From NCBI RefSeq assembly GCF_021155775.2, contig NC_060233.1:21493456-21557455 (forward strand): a stretch of 64,000 nucleotides of DNA, written 5' to 3'. Origin of the DNA: Neodiprion pinetum. Its lineage: Eukaryota; Arthropoda; Insecta; Hymenoptera; Diprionidae. Positions 10,055-21,769 of this stretch are shown here, piece after piece. Each line of letters begins with the position of its first letter. Within the stretch, counting starts at the first letter, position 1. A program made the translations under genes and the position numbers. The notes below the pieces were generated by a model. That model saw only the letters and a program-made list of their open reading frames with translations. It was not told where the DNA came from and made no database searches.

Positions 10055-10971
10055 AGACTGTAATAGCTGCCGAACTTCACAGACAGGCTCGACGCAACTA
10101 TCCGCGCCGATTCGTAGATGTACGCGGACTGGATGAGACCTGGCAAGCTGATCTCGTCGATATGACCGCATACAGCTCGCACAACAAGGGATACAAATAC
10201 CTATTAACAATCATCGATTTATTTTCCAAGTACGCGTGGGCGGTGCCGATAAAGTCCAAGAGTGGGAAAGATGTTACTGCTGCCATGAAATCTGTACTGA
10301 TCCAGAGCCGTATATCTGCACATCTACACGTTGATCAAGGCAAAGAATTTTACAACAGCGAATTTAAAGCCCTGGTGAAGCATCACAATATGAACATGTA
10401 ATCAACATTTAGCAACTTAAAGGCGTCGAAATGCGAACGTTTTAATCGAACATTGAAAAATAAAATGTAAAAGCGGTTCACTCTCCAAGGATAGTACGAG
10501 TGGATTAATATTTCTGATAATTTGATGAAGTCCTACAACAACACCAAACATCGCACGATTCGGATGAAACCGGTGGATGTTAGCACGGAGAATGAAAAAC
10601 AGCCGTATCGTAGCGTGTACAAGCCTCGACAAATCAAACGAAGTGATCGAGCGCAGAAATTCAGTGTAGGCGATCGAGTTCGAATCAGCAAATACAAGAA
10701 TGTATTCGAAAAAGGCTATACACCCAATTGGACGACAAAAATATTCACCGTGAGTGAGGTGAAACATACCAATCTATCCACCTACAAACTTACCGATCAT
10801 CAAGATCATCCCATCGAGGGGGGCTTCTACGAGGAAGAGCTCAACAAAGTGAAATATCCCGACGGCTACCTTGTGGAGAAAGTATCACACAAACGGGGGA
10901 ATCTGTTCTATGTGAATTGGTTGGGTTTTGATAGTTCGCACAATAGTTGGATAAATAAAATAGACATTTAA
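10051..10971 (+). pseudogene. retrovirus-type integrase with chromo-like C-terminus, three stops
   Basis: A single frame of 306 codons. Catalytic DDE residues are visible: Asp34 (TWQADLVDM), Asp95 (HVDQGKEF) and Glu129 (KCERFNRTL). A later SH3-like block (VGDRVRISKYK) follows, with a C-terminal chromodomain-like segment (YLVEKV to NWLGFDSSHNSW). In-frame stops fall at codons 117 (TAA), 140 (TAA) and 148 (TAG), all around the catalytic Glu, with no frameshift. In Polintons this enzyme joins the linear DNA ends to the chromosome and makes the 6-bp duplication seen here. A chromo-like tail may steer insertion to certain chromatin (family knowledge). Confidence 0.85.
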
Positions 10972-10974
10972 CAT

Positions 10975-11482
10975 GATTTGTATGTATTTTCCGAATTACA
11001 ATAAAAGATTTTGAATATACAAATATTTCCACATTCTATCTCCTTTGTACGCACATGTGCCATACTCTGTACTATGAAAATATTAATAACAATAATAATG
11101 ATAATGATAATGATAATATGCGATTTTTCCATACGATTATTACACATTTTATTTTTTGGAAAACTTTTTTTCGTTTTCAGAAAACCATTTTTCATTTTCT
11201 GAAAACTTTTTTCATTTTCTGAAAACTTTTTTTCGTTTTCTGAAAAATTTTATTCATTTTCTGAAAACTTTTCTCGTGGTGAACGAATAAATGTGAATAA
11301 TTGCTTGATATATTAATAATAAATGAATAAATAATTGTCGAGTATATGAATTCGCATTTTGAAACTTCAAATCCATTAAATATCGTATTGATCGTGAAAC
11401 GTTTCCGCCCGATGTTGAATCGTTCGAGGCGTCAAACATCAAATATTTACATCAATTCTAGGTCTACAGTTTTATCCTATAG
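10975..11482. other. convergent intergenic region
   Basis: Between the 3' ends of the integrase (plus) and PolB (minus) genes. It holds AT-rich DNA, a (GATAAT)n-like run at about 11090-11115 and the 22-bp tandem array at 11156-11275. No coding frame is convincing. Confidence 0.5.
11156..11275. repeat. about 22-bp tandem repeat
   Basis: Five imperfect tandem copies of a T-rich unit, each containing CATTTTCTGAAAACTTTT or close variants. They lie between two convergent genes, where transcription of both would end. Confidence 0.8.
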
Positions 11483-12144
11483 CTATTGGGGGGCTGGGAC
11501 AAACCCCCAAGGTACGGTGTCGGTCTGTCCAGGTATCAATTGCCGCATGTCATTCTGCCAACTCGGAGCCAATTTTTTTGTACAATCGTGCCTACTTCGT
11601 GTTTTTTGCTGCGTATTGAACGCTGTGGAAGAGTCAACTCTTGGTAAGCCGTCAGACAGCGCTTATAATTATCAAACGTGATGCTATTCATCGATGAATT
11701 TTTCACACCCTTGGCGCGCTTACTCACTTTTACGCCACTGTCACATTTTTCCTCACCCATCGTAGTAAATGTGTACAGCTTTGCTCGCAGTCCCAAAAAC
11801 TCTGTCATAATTTTACCATTATTTTTATCCTTCATTAGCCCTAGTTGTTTTTTGTTTTTAAGGGGAATACCATACACATTGTCGGGCGGATAGTCAGGGG
11901 TATCAAACATTGTATTTACATCAGGTTTGATGATATCGTAGATATTAGGCACATTGAATTTGTAAATAAGGCTGTCTGTGTCGGTATGCATCAATTTAGC
12001 TTGTTTATTCGAAAAGTTGGTTTCAATATAATTATAGTGGAAATCGTAGAGGAAGATTTTTGACAGATCTAGAATTGATGCGCCGACGTAAATAGGTTTG
12101 GCGAAGTGAACTTTGACACGATTCATTTCAACGATAACCATATC
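11483..12144 (-). pseudogene. DNA polymerase B, C-terminal part (element 1)
   Basis: Distal part of the element 1 polymerase gene, cut off by the R1-type LINE. It contains polymerase motif C in HTDTDSLIYKF (the two metal-binding Asp residues) and the downstream thumb region with KLYTFTTMG and KRAKGVKNS. A one-base change in the T run at 11573-11579 shifts the frame, and the reading continues in the neighbouring frame to a TAG at 11483. The rest of the gene lies at 17239-19002 and beyond 20404. Confidence 0.8.
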
Positions 12145-12637
12145 CATGGGGAGTAAAGTTGCTCGCGTCCGTGGAATCCTCAATCCATACGTGCTCCCTG
12201 GGTGGTGCCAAATGAGCAACACGGGAGCTGAAGAGGAAACAGCCGCCCGCCGTGTATCCGTGTGGGTCGGAGAAGAAATAAAATAGTTCCCGCGGCAAAA
12301 AATACCAACTCCCCTTCAGCGATGGAGGGTATGGTCACAACAACTGACCAAGGGTTACGTACGCAAGCGGATTTGGTGATGCTGCTCGAAAGAGATGTGC
12401 GATATGATCCCTATAGCGCGGCGTACGTGGAAACTCCCGGCATCTACGTGCCGCACTCACGGGAGCAAGAGGAAGCCTGTGATGGAATATGGTGCACGGC
12501 TGGAGCAGATGCCTTTCCCTGCTCCAATAGCCACAAGCTCTCTCAGTCATGGGGTAGCTGTTAGAGTGATCACCCCCTAACTTCCGGAGGCATCGCGTTC
12601 GGAGACGACCTTTTGTTCTGGAGTATTACATAAACTT

Positions 12638-14011
12638 ATGGAGACTACAAATAACACAAACAACAACAACCAAGAGACTGCAGAGGACGTCTTCATGGAC
12701 GTCGAGCAGGGCACGAACATTGCCCCACCAGCTACACGAAGGAAAAATGTTTTGGTCGCATCCCACCGGGACAGAGTAAACTCTGCACTGACCAGTGGAT
12801 GTCGCCAAACACCGATGGAGAGACTAGGCTCCAAAATTGAAGAGCTAGCGTGGTACATCAAGGATAGGACCAACGTTCACGGAGAAATAAAGAAGTTAGT
12901 CAGGTCGATCGACACAGCATATCACCTGGCACTAAAAGACTACACTGGTGCTCCGAAAACGGTACCAAGCGGGACGGCGCAAACAACGCAAACATCTCCT
13001 CAGATGGAGCCCCAACCAAATGCGCAGCAGACACCGGAAGTCACCTTGAAGAATTCAAACTCCAAAAAAAGGCCGCTACCCACACCTAGCCCCGCTTCTG
13101 GTCAAGATTCGCGAGCATCTAAAAAACCGGCCAACGACAACATCTGGGCGGAAGTGACTCGGCGAAGAAAAACGGAGGAAAAAGTGCCACAAGACTCGAC
13201 AGTAACAGCGAAAGCGCCCCAAAAGCCAAACGTTAAAGATGGCCCTTTGGCAAACAGCCATCGTAAGGCGAACAGAAGGAAACCAAGAACAAAGGCTGTT
13301 CTTGTCCAACCAGCAGAGGGGCGCACGTACGCCGAACTCCTTAAAGAGATCAAGGCCAAGGTAGACCCGGGCAAGACTGGCGTAGACATTAAGTCTATCA
13401 CACAAACAAAGCGCGGAGGCGTCCTGCTGGAGATGAGCCGCAAGTCTGAAGACAGCGCAGCTTTTGCTGCCGCGATAAAGACAGCAACCACAAACATCGG
13501 CACGGTGAAAACACTGACACCACTGACGACGATAGAGATTCTTGATCTGGATGGAGTCTCTACCGAAACTGACGTTCGTGAAGCACTCAAGCGGGACTTC
13601 ACGACAAACCTGGAGATTAAACGGGTCAACTTGACCAAGGTTACACCAAGAGGACAACGTGCGGCTTTCTGTGAGATAGACGAGGCCAGTGCAACCCAGG
13701 CCCTCGATAAAGCTCGCATAAAAATTGGATGGGTGAACTGCCGCATTCGCCCAGTCGTGAAAGTGACCCGATGCTTCAAATGCCTTGGGTATGGGCACCA
13801 AACACGTAGCTGTACGGGACTCGACAGGAGCAATTGTTGCTACAAGTGTGGCGGCGAAAACCACAAGTCGCAAGACTGCGCGGTGAAGCCAAAGTGCTTT
13901 CTTTGTACGCCGGACAAAGAAGTCCAGGATGGCTTATGTCATATCGCCGGCTCCGGAGCTTGTAAGGCATTTCGCACCGCACTTGCCGAAGCTGCGAGAG
14001 GGCCGAAATGA
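12638..14011 (+). CDS. R1-type ORF1, gag-like protein
   Basis: A protein of 457 residues. The N-terminal half is hydrophilic and low in structure. The middle (about 215-340) resembles the esterase/RRM-like RNA-binding domain of R1 gag proteins. Near the C-terminus lie three zinc knuckles: CFKCLGYGHQTRSC, CYKCGGENHKSQDC and a partial CFLC. It binds element RNA to form the retrotransposition particle (family knowledge). Its stop TGA overlaps the ATG of ORF2 as ATGA, an arrangement that suits termination-reinitiation. The frame is fully open. Confidence 0.88.
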   Translation: METTNNTNNNNQETAEDVFMDVEQGTNIAPPATRRKNVLVASHRDRVNSALTSGCRQTPMERLGSKIEELAWYIKDRTNVHGEIKKLVRSIDTAYHLALKDYTGAPKTVPSGTAQTTQTSPQMEPQPNAQQTPEVTLKNSNSKKRPLPTPSPASGQDSRASKKPANDNIWAEVTRRRKTEEKVPQDSTVTAKAPQKPNVKDGPLANSHRKANRRKPRTKAVLVQPAEGRTYAELLKEIKAKVDPGKTGVDIKSITQTKRGGVLLEMSRKSEDSAAFAAAIKTATTNIGTVKTLTPLTTIEILDLDGVSTETDVREALKRDFTTNLEIKRVNLTKVTPRGQRAAFCEIDEASATQALDKARIKIGWVNCRIRPVVKVTRCFKCLGYGHQTRSCTGLDRSNCCYKCGGENHKSQDCAVKPKCFLCTPDKEVQDGLCHIAGSGACKAFRTALAEAARGPK

Positions 14012-16997
14012 CGCGCTTATTACAGGGCAACCTGAACAGGTGCGCTTTGGCGCAAAATTTACTGCACCAGCGTATCTTTGAAGACAAGATCGATATCTGC
14101 CTCATCTGCGAGCAACATCTAAACATCCAGGACAGAACATGGTTCGCTGATAAATCCGGCACGGCAGCGATCTGGATCGCAAACACGAAGAACGTCACCG
14201 TAGACAGCAGCGGATGCGGACCAGGACACGTCTGGATCAAAACCCTAACAGCCTATATTATGAGCGTCTACCTTTTACCCAATGAAGGGATTAGTGTGTT
14301 CCGCCAGAAAATGGCAAACATAGAAGACATCATCGATAAGTTCAACCAGGACGTCATCGTAGCTGGTGATTTCAACGCGAAATCAGCTGAATGGGGTGCT
14401 GATTTCTCCGACACTAGAGGCAACGAAGTAGCAGACTTTGCAGCAAGACTTGACCTCATAGTACTGAACACCGGAAATACTACGACTTTCAGAAGACCAG
14501 GATATCAGGAATCCATCCTCGACATCACGTTGGCGACTCCAAGGATCGCGAATATGATCGAGGATTGGACAGTATCAGAGGAATACAGTGACAGTGATCA
14601 TCAATATGTAACATTCAGCATTCGAATGGCAGCTATTCCGGTACCTCGTCGTGATCATCAACCGCGGAGGTGGAATGCCAAGAAGCTCGATTTAGACGCA
14701 CTGCGAACTTCTCTGACACGAAACTCGTCGTCTTTCCAGAACAACACGAATCCGAATACCCGTAATGAGACGGAAACATTAGTGTCAAAAACAATGGGAT
14801 TGATTGTTGCCGCATGTGATGTTTCTATGCCACAATTGAAAAAACAAGGCTCTCATAGGCCGGCATATTGGTGGTCACTAGAGATAGCAGAGCTTCGGAA
14901 AACATGCCACGAGCTACGTCGACAAGCGACGAGAGCTGCGAAACGCTCTCGGGACCAAAACCTACATTCGACCGAGTACAAGCAGGCTAAAAAAAACTTA
15001 AACCGGGCTATTAAAGCAAGCAAAGCGAAACTGTGGCAGGAGATCTGCAATGACCTTGACAGAGACATCTGGGGTAAAGCTTACCAAATTGTCGTCAAAC
15101 GACTTGGAAAAGCCTCACCAGAACCGCCGAAGCCGCCTGCTCTAATGAACAGTATCATAGCGGAGTTGTTCCCAAAACACCAGCCGCGGAAGAAGAGGCA
15201 CTATGCAAAAAACAGCACAACACCTTTCACAACCAAGGAGTTGCAAGATGCGGCTAAGACCATCAAGACAGGAAAGGCACCTGGCCCCGATGGCATTCCG
15301 GCATCGGTGATCAAGACGGTAGCCCTGGAATTCCCAGGAATACTCCTGAGCTCGTACAATGCATGTTTGGCAACCGGCACATTCCCCACGACCTGGAAGC
15401 GGCAAAGATTGGTCCTTTTAGACAATGGGAAGGGAACTCCTATAACACCTTCGTCGTTTAAACACTTTGCATGCTGGACATTGCCGGAAAACTACTCGAG
15501 AAGCTCATTCAGGGAAGGCTTCGAAACGACATTGACCGTGCCGGAGGTTTTGCTATTAACCAACACGGCTTTCGAAAGGGCCGATCGACAATCGGCGCGA
15601 TCCAGAAGGTCATAGGGACGGCGAGAGAAGCATGGTCTGGTAGCCTCAAAGCTCGCAAGGTGTGTCTTGTCCTCACACTAGACATTAAAAACGCCTTCAA
15701 CAGTGCTAATTGGGGCGACATTTTGGATGCATTGGAATACAAATTTGAAGCCGAGCCAGAAAATCTGGCAATAGTAAACGACTATCTCGACGAACGGACG
15801 CTGATAGCGGAAACGACGGAAGGCCCACAAGAGCATGACATCACAGCCGGCGTGCCGCAAGGTTCAATTATGGGACCCGATCTGTGGAACGCAGATTACG
15901 ACGAGCTCCTGAAAATCCGGTTACCGAAGCAAGTGGAACTCACGGGCTTTGCAGACGATGTCGCAGCCACATTAGTGGTGGACAGCGCCGAGGAGGCAGA
16001 AATCCTAGTTCGAGCAACCATTGATGCCGTTGAAACTTGGCTTGAGAAGCACCACCTGAAACTCGCCAAGCAAAAAACTGAAATGGTCGTTCTGACTCGA
16101 CAAAAATGGTTTCCTAAACCTTTCATTGTCGACACGGGCGAGACAACATTGAGGTCTACCAGGACACTGCGTTACTTAGGAATAGTGATCGACGAGAAAC
16201 TATCTTTTCGGGAACACCTCGAAAACGCATGCACGAAGGCCAACAAGACGGTATCCAGTTTATCAAGGATCATGATGAATACAACAGGACCACGGACCAA
16301 AAAGAGAAGGGTCCTCTTAGAAACAGTCCACTCAGTATTGCTCTACGGAGCAGAAATATGGGCAGACATTTTAAAACAGAAGACATACCGACGCAAGATG
16401 GCAGCAGTGCAGCGCCGAGGCGCACTCAGGGTTACCTGCGCATACCGCACGGTTTCTGAAGCGGCTGTATTAGTCATTGCGGGAGCAGCACCCATCGATT
16501 TATTAGCGTTCAAAAGAGCCAAGCTCTACGACGCTAAAAAGAACGGCAACAACTCCAAAGAGGCAATAACGAGAATAAAGAAAGAGACGCTACAGGAGTG
16601 GCAGGACCGATGGACGACGGGAGAGACGGGTAGATGGACGGCACGCCTGATCCCGAACATCAACGTCTGGCTCTCTCGGAAGCATGGAGAAACGGACTTC
16701 TTCCTGACCCAGTTCTTGACGGGCCATGGCCAATTCAACGACTACCTCTTCAGGATGAGACTACATGACAGGCCGACATGCAAGTATTGCCCGGACAAAA
16801 TTGACGACGCCGAACACACGTTCTTCGAGTGTGTTCGGTGGAAGGACTACAGGAGCAGCATCGAAGAGAGTATAGGCACCAGGCTCTACCCCCCAAGCCT
16901 GGTTACCTATATGCTCAAACAAGAAGAAAACTGGTCAGCTGTTGCAACTTACGCACAGCACCTTCTGAAAGACAAGATTGCAGAAAGGGACCAGTAG
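14008..16997 (+). pseudogene. R1-type ORF2, endonuclease-reverse transcriptase, one frameshift
   Basis: About 995 codons in two frames that switch near 15455-15470. The N-terminal AP-like endonuclease (to about residue 210) shows VAGDFNAKS, SILDITLAT and SDHQYVTF. The reverse transcriptase has PGPDGIPASV before the shift, then LTLDIKNAFNS, GVPQGSIMGP and the catalytic FADDVAA (residues near 650). The C-terminal CKYCPDKIDDAEHTFFECVRW is the R1-type zinc motif. The single frameshift would separate endonuclease from most of the polymerase, so this copy should be unable to move by itself. Everything else is open, pointing to a fairly young insertion. Confidence 0.88.
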
Positions 16998-17238
16998 CCA
17001 GGAGTAGGCGTCGCGAGACGCAGCACGGACTGGATTGATGTAATGCTAACGCGGTTCCAATCCAGTCCTCCCCGTAACATCTGCGGGGAGAGGGAAAGAG
17101 GAGTGTTTTTGCAGTGGGTGAAAATCTCCACACTACCGACTATCGTTATCCGCCGTAGGATGGGCGGCGGAGTATTAATGATGGCGGTGTCTTCTGAAGA
17201 TCTTTTTTCGTACCTCTTTGAAAGAAAAAAAAAAAAAA

Positions 17239-18998
17239 ATATCAGTACCAAATACGGTGCAGCTGTGAAAGTTTGCTCGGGCAATAAGCGTTCTCGCACC
17301 ACCTCTTCCCTCCCATTTTGTGACCAATTTGACATCTTTATGATTTCGCACATTCTCCATAGTCTTGCCGAACACAGCGTTATTCATGAATTTGTAACAG
17401 TTTTTCTCAAATTCATTCCTAGATTGCTGACGCATGTCTGTATTGAGCGTGATGTAAGGCTCGAGCCATGGAGATTGTGCAATCTTCAAAATTCTGTGCA
17501 CTTTCGTTACTTTTAATCCTAAACTCAAACACTGTTTCAAATTTCTATAATGCAATGTATACTTTTTTTTTGGGGTGAAGGGTGGTCGCGAGTTTGGCAT
17601 TTTTACTACCTGGAGGAGTAAAATGTTCGGGACAAAGAGGTAAGTCTTTGTGATCCTCGTGGAGTTCCACAGAATAGTCCAAATCTACCTCCAGAAAGTA
17701 ACCGATCGGCGAATCGTCCGGATGGTTCGTTATATCGATGTGCTGATACTCCCACTCGAACGAACCGATTGGTAAATGCACGCTCATAGCTGCACCGTAC
17801 AGCTTATTCACGTCAAAATACGTGAGATACGATTCCGCTTTGTTCGGATCAAAATCTTTTTCCATGAATCTGTAATTGGCCCGAGCGTGTCGATTGGAAC
17901 ATTGCGCTACGCCGCCTCGAATGGCTCTTTGAATAAATAACACCATTTCGAAGTTGTCTAAAAGTTGCAAATTTACATTAGTATGCTTGAGCATCGCGTC
18001 AAAAGCAAGTCCCGGTGCAGTGTAGTAGTGCAACGGATCTACATCGTATGTTTTGAAGCAGCTAGCGCGGAAATTTTCGAAAATATCAGCAAGCAAAGGA
18101 ACACCGGTCTTTAAATATAAATAAGAATAGCCCCCAAATTACTCTAAATGGAATTCCCCCCAAACAGTTTTCGCGTGCTCGTAATCGGCGTCCCTAATAT
18201 TTGAATTAGTGAGATGAGAGTAGAAATATGTCTTTGCAGATAATCGCGTTTCATCGAGTTTCCCCCAACAATCGACGTATTCATAGGGAAAAACGCCTTT
18301 GCGGGTCATCAAACTGAACTGAGTCGGGTTATTATAAAATTTACGTGTTATGCGTTTATCGTTATCGGTCAAATATGTGGAAAGTTTATCGATGCTGCTA
18401 GTCATAAATCGAAACGAATCGATGAATCTCAAGTGCATCATTGTTCCATCGACGCGTTTCGTGAAGGATATATATGTTTCCTTATTTATGGGTAGCAGTG
18501 TAATTTTACCGGGGAAAGTTGACGCGAGGGATTTTATTAAAAAGTGAGAATCGTAACCGGACAAATTGTGGAAAACTATTGGAATTGTGTGCGACTCTCT
18601 GAAATTCAAATTACACCGATGATGAGCAGGACCACGATATTTACCCGTGAAGTGACAGTGATCGTCACACTTTTTCTCCTCAGGGGTAAACGGTTATTTG
18701 CAAATATAACAATTCTTCACGCGCATGTGACGATCGCGTTGCACTTGGGTAAGAGACTTTATCGGAATTATGTTTTTGATGCGTGACTCTACTTGAATTG
18801 ATAAATCTTCAAGCTGTTGCATAAACCAATCTATGCAATCGACACCGCGTTCACCGTGGAACTCCGATAAAGTCTCATCGTATGCGCAATGTACGTAGTA
18901 CCCCACACTGTGCGGGATATGCTTTTGAATTTCACAAGTCTTACGAGTTTTAAATTCATTTACATGTTCGGGGATTGATATACATTCGAGATCGGCGT
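17239..18998 (-). pseudogene. DNA polymerase B, central part (element 1)
   Basis: Central part of the Polinton PolB on the minus strand. From N to C it shows exonuclease motif I (VYADLECI, near 18990), a zinc-ribbon-like Cys/His block (about 18640-18720) and exonuclease motif II (HNLSGYDSHFLIK). Polymerase motif A (FDVNKLYGAAM) and motif B (NNAVFGKTMENV) follow. The DxNKLYG form is typical of the protein-primed B polymerases of Polintons. In-frame TAA codons lie at 18694-18696 and 18139-18141, and a frameshift lies in the A/T run at about 17572-17582. Motif C lies beyond the LINE at 11960-11990. Confidence 0.85.
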
Positions 18999-19002
18999 AT
19001 AC

Positions 19003-20399
19003 GGGCTATTCCGCGTCAACCGGATCAGTCATCTCTCAGATATTTTTTTAATTTGGCATGTGGATTGTGTAGGGGGAGTTAGATTTTTGTGCCAAAGCGC
19101 GAATCTCATAATGCAAAATTCGATTTTTTTATTAACAATAACAAATTAGACTCCCATTTTTTTCAAAAATTCATAACTTCGGCAAAAAATTAGATACAAT
19201 ATTTTTTTTTCTTTAAATTACGCAGAAAGCTCCATAGAATTTAAAAAAAAATACGAAATGGTAAAAAAAAGTTGTTATCAATTGTTTATTTAACAATTCA
19301 TTTTTCAAAGATTTTTAAAACAGTGACTGACACGATCAAAAAATTTTTTTAAAATTCTGACATGTTCCTTGAACTGTACTACAACCTGTGAATCAATTTC
19401 AGAGGGGTGTTTTTCTTCGTTTTTGAGTAAAAAAATCATTAGAGGTGTCGATGCGCATGAAATTGTGGCGCGCCGAGTCTCTACGTAATGGCGGGCGGCC
19501 GGTTGCCGTCCACCGCTACCCCGCGGTGGCATCGCAGCGTTATTTTAGAGTCATTTTCACGATGTAGGACATGATTGAAGAATCTGAAAAAAATACTGTA
19601 CCTTCACAAGGCCTGCTCAAAGCGATAAGTGAAGTTTCAGGAATGTGTTTTTCACCGTTTTTTTATTACAGAGATTCAAAATAACGGTTACACACCATGA
19701 GAGTGCACATAAATGATAATAATTACATAACTTGCTACTTATTTTAAAATAAAAACACATTCTTGAAACTTCACTTATCGCTTTGAGCAGGCCCGTAAAG
19801 GTACAGTATTTTTTTCAGATTCTTCAATCATGTCCTACATCGTGAAAATGACTCTAAAATAACGCTGCGACGCCACCGCGGGGTAGCGGTGGACGGCAAC
19901 CGGCCGCCCGCCATTACGTAGAGACTCGGCACGCCACAATTTCATGCGCATCGACACCTTTAATGATTTTTTTACACAAAAACGAAGAAAAACACCCCTC
20001 TGGAATTGATTCACAGGTTGTAGTACAGTTCAAGGAACATGTCAGAATTTTAAAAAAATTTTTTGATCGTGTCAGTCACTGTTTTAAAAATCTTTGAAAA
20101 ATTAATTGTTAAATAAACAATTGATAACAACTTTTTTTTACCATTTCGTATTTTTTTTTTAAATTCTATGGAGCTTTCTGCGTAATTTGAAAAAAAAAAA
20201 AATATTGTATTTAATTTTTTGCCGAAGTTATGAATTTTTGAAAAAATGGGAGTCTAATTTGTTATTGTTAATAAAAAATCAAATTTTGCATTATGAGATT
20301 CGCGCTTTCGCACAAAAATCTAACTCCCCCAACACAATCCACATGCCAAATTAAAAAAATATCTGAGAGATGACTGATCCGGTTGACGCGGAATAGCCC
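19003..20399. mobile_element. foldback hairpin element
   Basis: A 1,397-bp palindromic element with arms of about 650 bp (19003-19652 and 19751-20399), nearly identical in inverted orientation, and a loop of about 98 bp. Ends are GGGCTATTCCGCGTCAACC and its complement, and a 4-bp duplication ATAC (18999-19002 and 20400-20403) marks insertion into the PolB gene of element 1. No coding frame runs through it. It is a non-autonomous foldback or MITE-type element whose mobilising transposase I cannot name. Confidence 0.9.
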
Positions 20400-20403
20400 A
20401 TAC

Positions 20404-20650
20404 GACGAACGGAACGGTGCCTTTGTTTCGAAAATTGGAAAATCTTGTGTTGCCAACTCTTGACCGGATGGTATGTGCACATACAGTTTTTGGGTTCTAT
20501 GAGTCGGTCATCAGCGTGTGACATCTGGTGGGAAAAATCGTTCAACGAAAAGCAGGTAGCGAACAGTGTTTGGTGTGAGACAAATCTTGTCTTGCCCGCT
20601 CTTGACCGGCTGGTATGTGTACACACAGTTTTGGGTTTTACGACTCTTTA
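20404..20650 (-). pseudogene. DNA polymerase B, N-terminal remnant (element 1)
   Basis: Sequence continuing the PolB gene beyond the foldback insertion. The frame at 20404-20460 (with QDFPIFE) leads into exonuclease motif I on the other side. A 5-bp tandem copy (CGTTC, near 20410-20420) shifts the frame just before the motif. Further N-terminal sequence is unclear because of a local duplication (20449-20645). Confidence 0.45.
20449..20645. repeat. two-copy tandem duplication
   Basis: A 60-bp segment around CTTGACCGGATGGTATGTGC (about 20449-20510) recurs about 136 bp later (about 20585-20645) with roughly 80% identity by eye. It lies in the degenerate N-terminal PolB region. Confidence 0.6.
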
Positions 20651-20875
20651 CAGCGAACAAGTCCGAGCCTGCTTATCCCCAACCATATCAGCGTGGGGTA
20701 TGCAACGAGATAAAAATCAGCAAACGAAACGCTGGCGAGCTCTTGAGAAAATTTTCTCCCAGCCTATACTGCCTCCCCCGCGTCACTCTTTAGTCTGTAT
20801 GTCACGTGGTGCATGCTCTACGAATGATTGGCCGGCTGGTTTTTGCTCGGTGGAGGGTGGGTGCGACTCCTTTAG

Positions 20876-20908
20876 TATAAATTCGAACAGCGGTTTGAAA
20901 CTTCTCTA
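20876..20908 (+). promoter_or_regulatory. core promoter for acidic-protein genes
   Basis: TATAAA (20876-20881) is followed about 30 bp later by an initiator-like CTCTAGT. A long leader follows with a donor-like GTGAGTA near 21030, so a leader intron before the ATG at 21248 is possible. Confidence 0.5.
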
Positions 20909-21247
20909 GTAATTTTTAATATCCTTGGTGTGAAAACAAGCGTTTTTGATAAAGTGAGTTGTGAGAAAAAAAAAAAAAAAAACGGTGTTCATTCAAAAAA
21001 TCTGAAGACTTCAACGAGTTTATATTTTTTGTGAGTACTTTATAGAATACACATATATATGTATATGGTGCTTCGCCAATCCTCTCACGATACTGTGAAT
21101 GTTGAATTGAATTCCGTAATGATTATCGCATTTGATTAGTGTGTTAACAAAGTTTTTCAATTCGTTCCAACTTTTCTGTATTTCCCATCATCATATCCAT
21201 AAAAATTCTGGAAAAATTATAGAATCATATCGAAAAAATATGAACGG

Positions 21248-21769
21248 ATGGAAAATCATCAAACTCCCCACCCTTATTCACCACCACGATCGCCGACATA
21301 TAAGCGGGTGTGCAGAGGGGCGGCTTATGATGAGGAGGATGATGAGGATGAATTGACTGATAGTAATGCTGATACGCTAATTATCGACCCCGAGCGATGT
21401 ATTGACGATAGTGTTGGTGATGATGATCGCGAGTTTGAACATAATTTGGCTGGCGAGCATCATCTAGAATCATCATCATCATCGAGTGATGTGGCGGATG
21501 AGGAGGAGGAGGAGGAGGCGGAGGAGGAGGAAGCGGAGACGGAGGGTGTTTGGAATGGCGGTGATGGTGATGACGAGTGGGTGGAAGTCAATGTATGGGA
21601 AGTGGGCATTGAGTTTGATAATGATTCTGACGGTTGCGAAGACGTACGCATCAGATTCGGTTTGCTTCTGGATGAGATTGATCAAATCCATCAAATGCTG
21701 GGAGATATCGATAGATCTGACGATGATGGTTATTATTCGGACGACGATTGGTGTGTAGCACTACATTAA
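21248..21769 (+). CDS. acidic protein, unknown
   Basis: A 173-residue protein with an extremely acidic middle: a Ser run followed by long Glu/Asp runs (about residues 75-105). The C-terminal part is more ordered (IRFGLLLDEIDQIHQMLGDI), and a short Pro/His-rich N-terminus precedes it. It ends DWCVALH with an AATAAA polyadenylation signal (21770-21775) directly at the stop. I recognise no family. Its position beside the second acidic gene and a strong promoter suggests an early regulatory protein of the element, perhaps a transcription or histone-mimic factor. That role is guesswork. Confidence 0.5.
   Translation: MENHQTPHPYSPPRSPTYKRVCRGAAYDEEDDEDELTDSNADTLIIDPERCIDDSVGDDDREFEHNLAGEHHLESSSSSSDVADEEEEEEAEEEEAETEGVWNGGDGDDEWVEVNVWEVGIEFDNDSDGCEDVRIRFGLLLDEIDQIHQMLGDIDRSDDDGYYSDDDWCVALH

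Larger units (their letters stand above)
12145..17238 (+). mobile_element. R1-clade non-LTR retrotransposon (LINE)
   Basis: A 5.1-kb insertion with a 3' poly(A) tail (17225-17239) and a short target duplication ATATC (12140-12144 and 17239-17243) in the PolB gene of element 1. It has two overlapping ORFs: a gag-like protein with three CCHC zinc knuckles, and a protein with AP-endonuclease, reverse transcriptase and a C-terminal Cys/His motif. The three knuckles and the CKYC...H...C motif fit the R1 clade (families such as TRAS, SART and Waldo). It is nearly full length. A 5' untranslated region of about 490 bp precedes ORF1. It is opposite in orientation to the PolB gene. Confidence 0.88.

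Noticed and set aside
12262..12564. Open frame before R1 ORF1
   Set aside because: No motif and not overlapping ORF1 in a usual way. More likely 5' untranslated sequence.
13076..13873. Minus-strand frame of 265 codons
   Set aside because: Shadow of the R1-type gag gene on the plus strand. No motif of its own.
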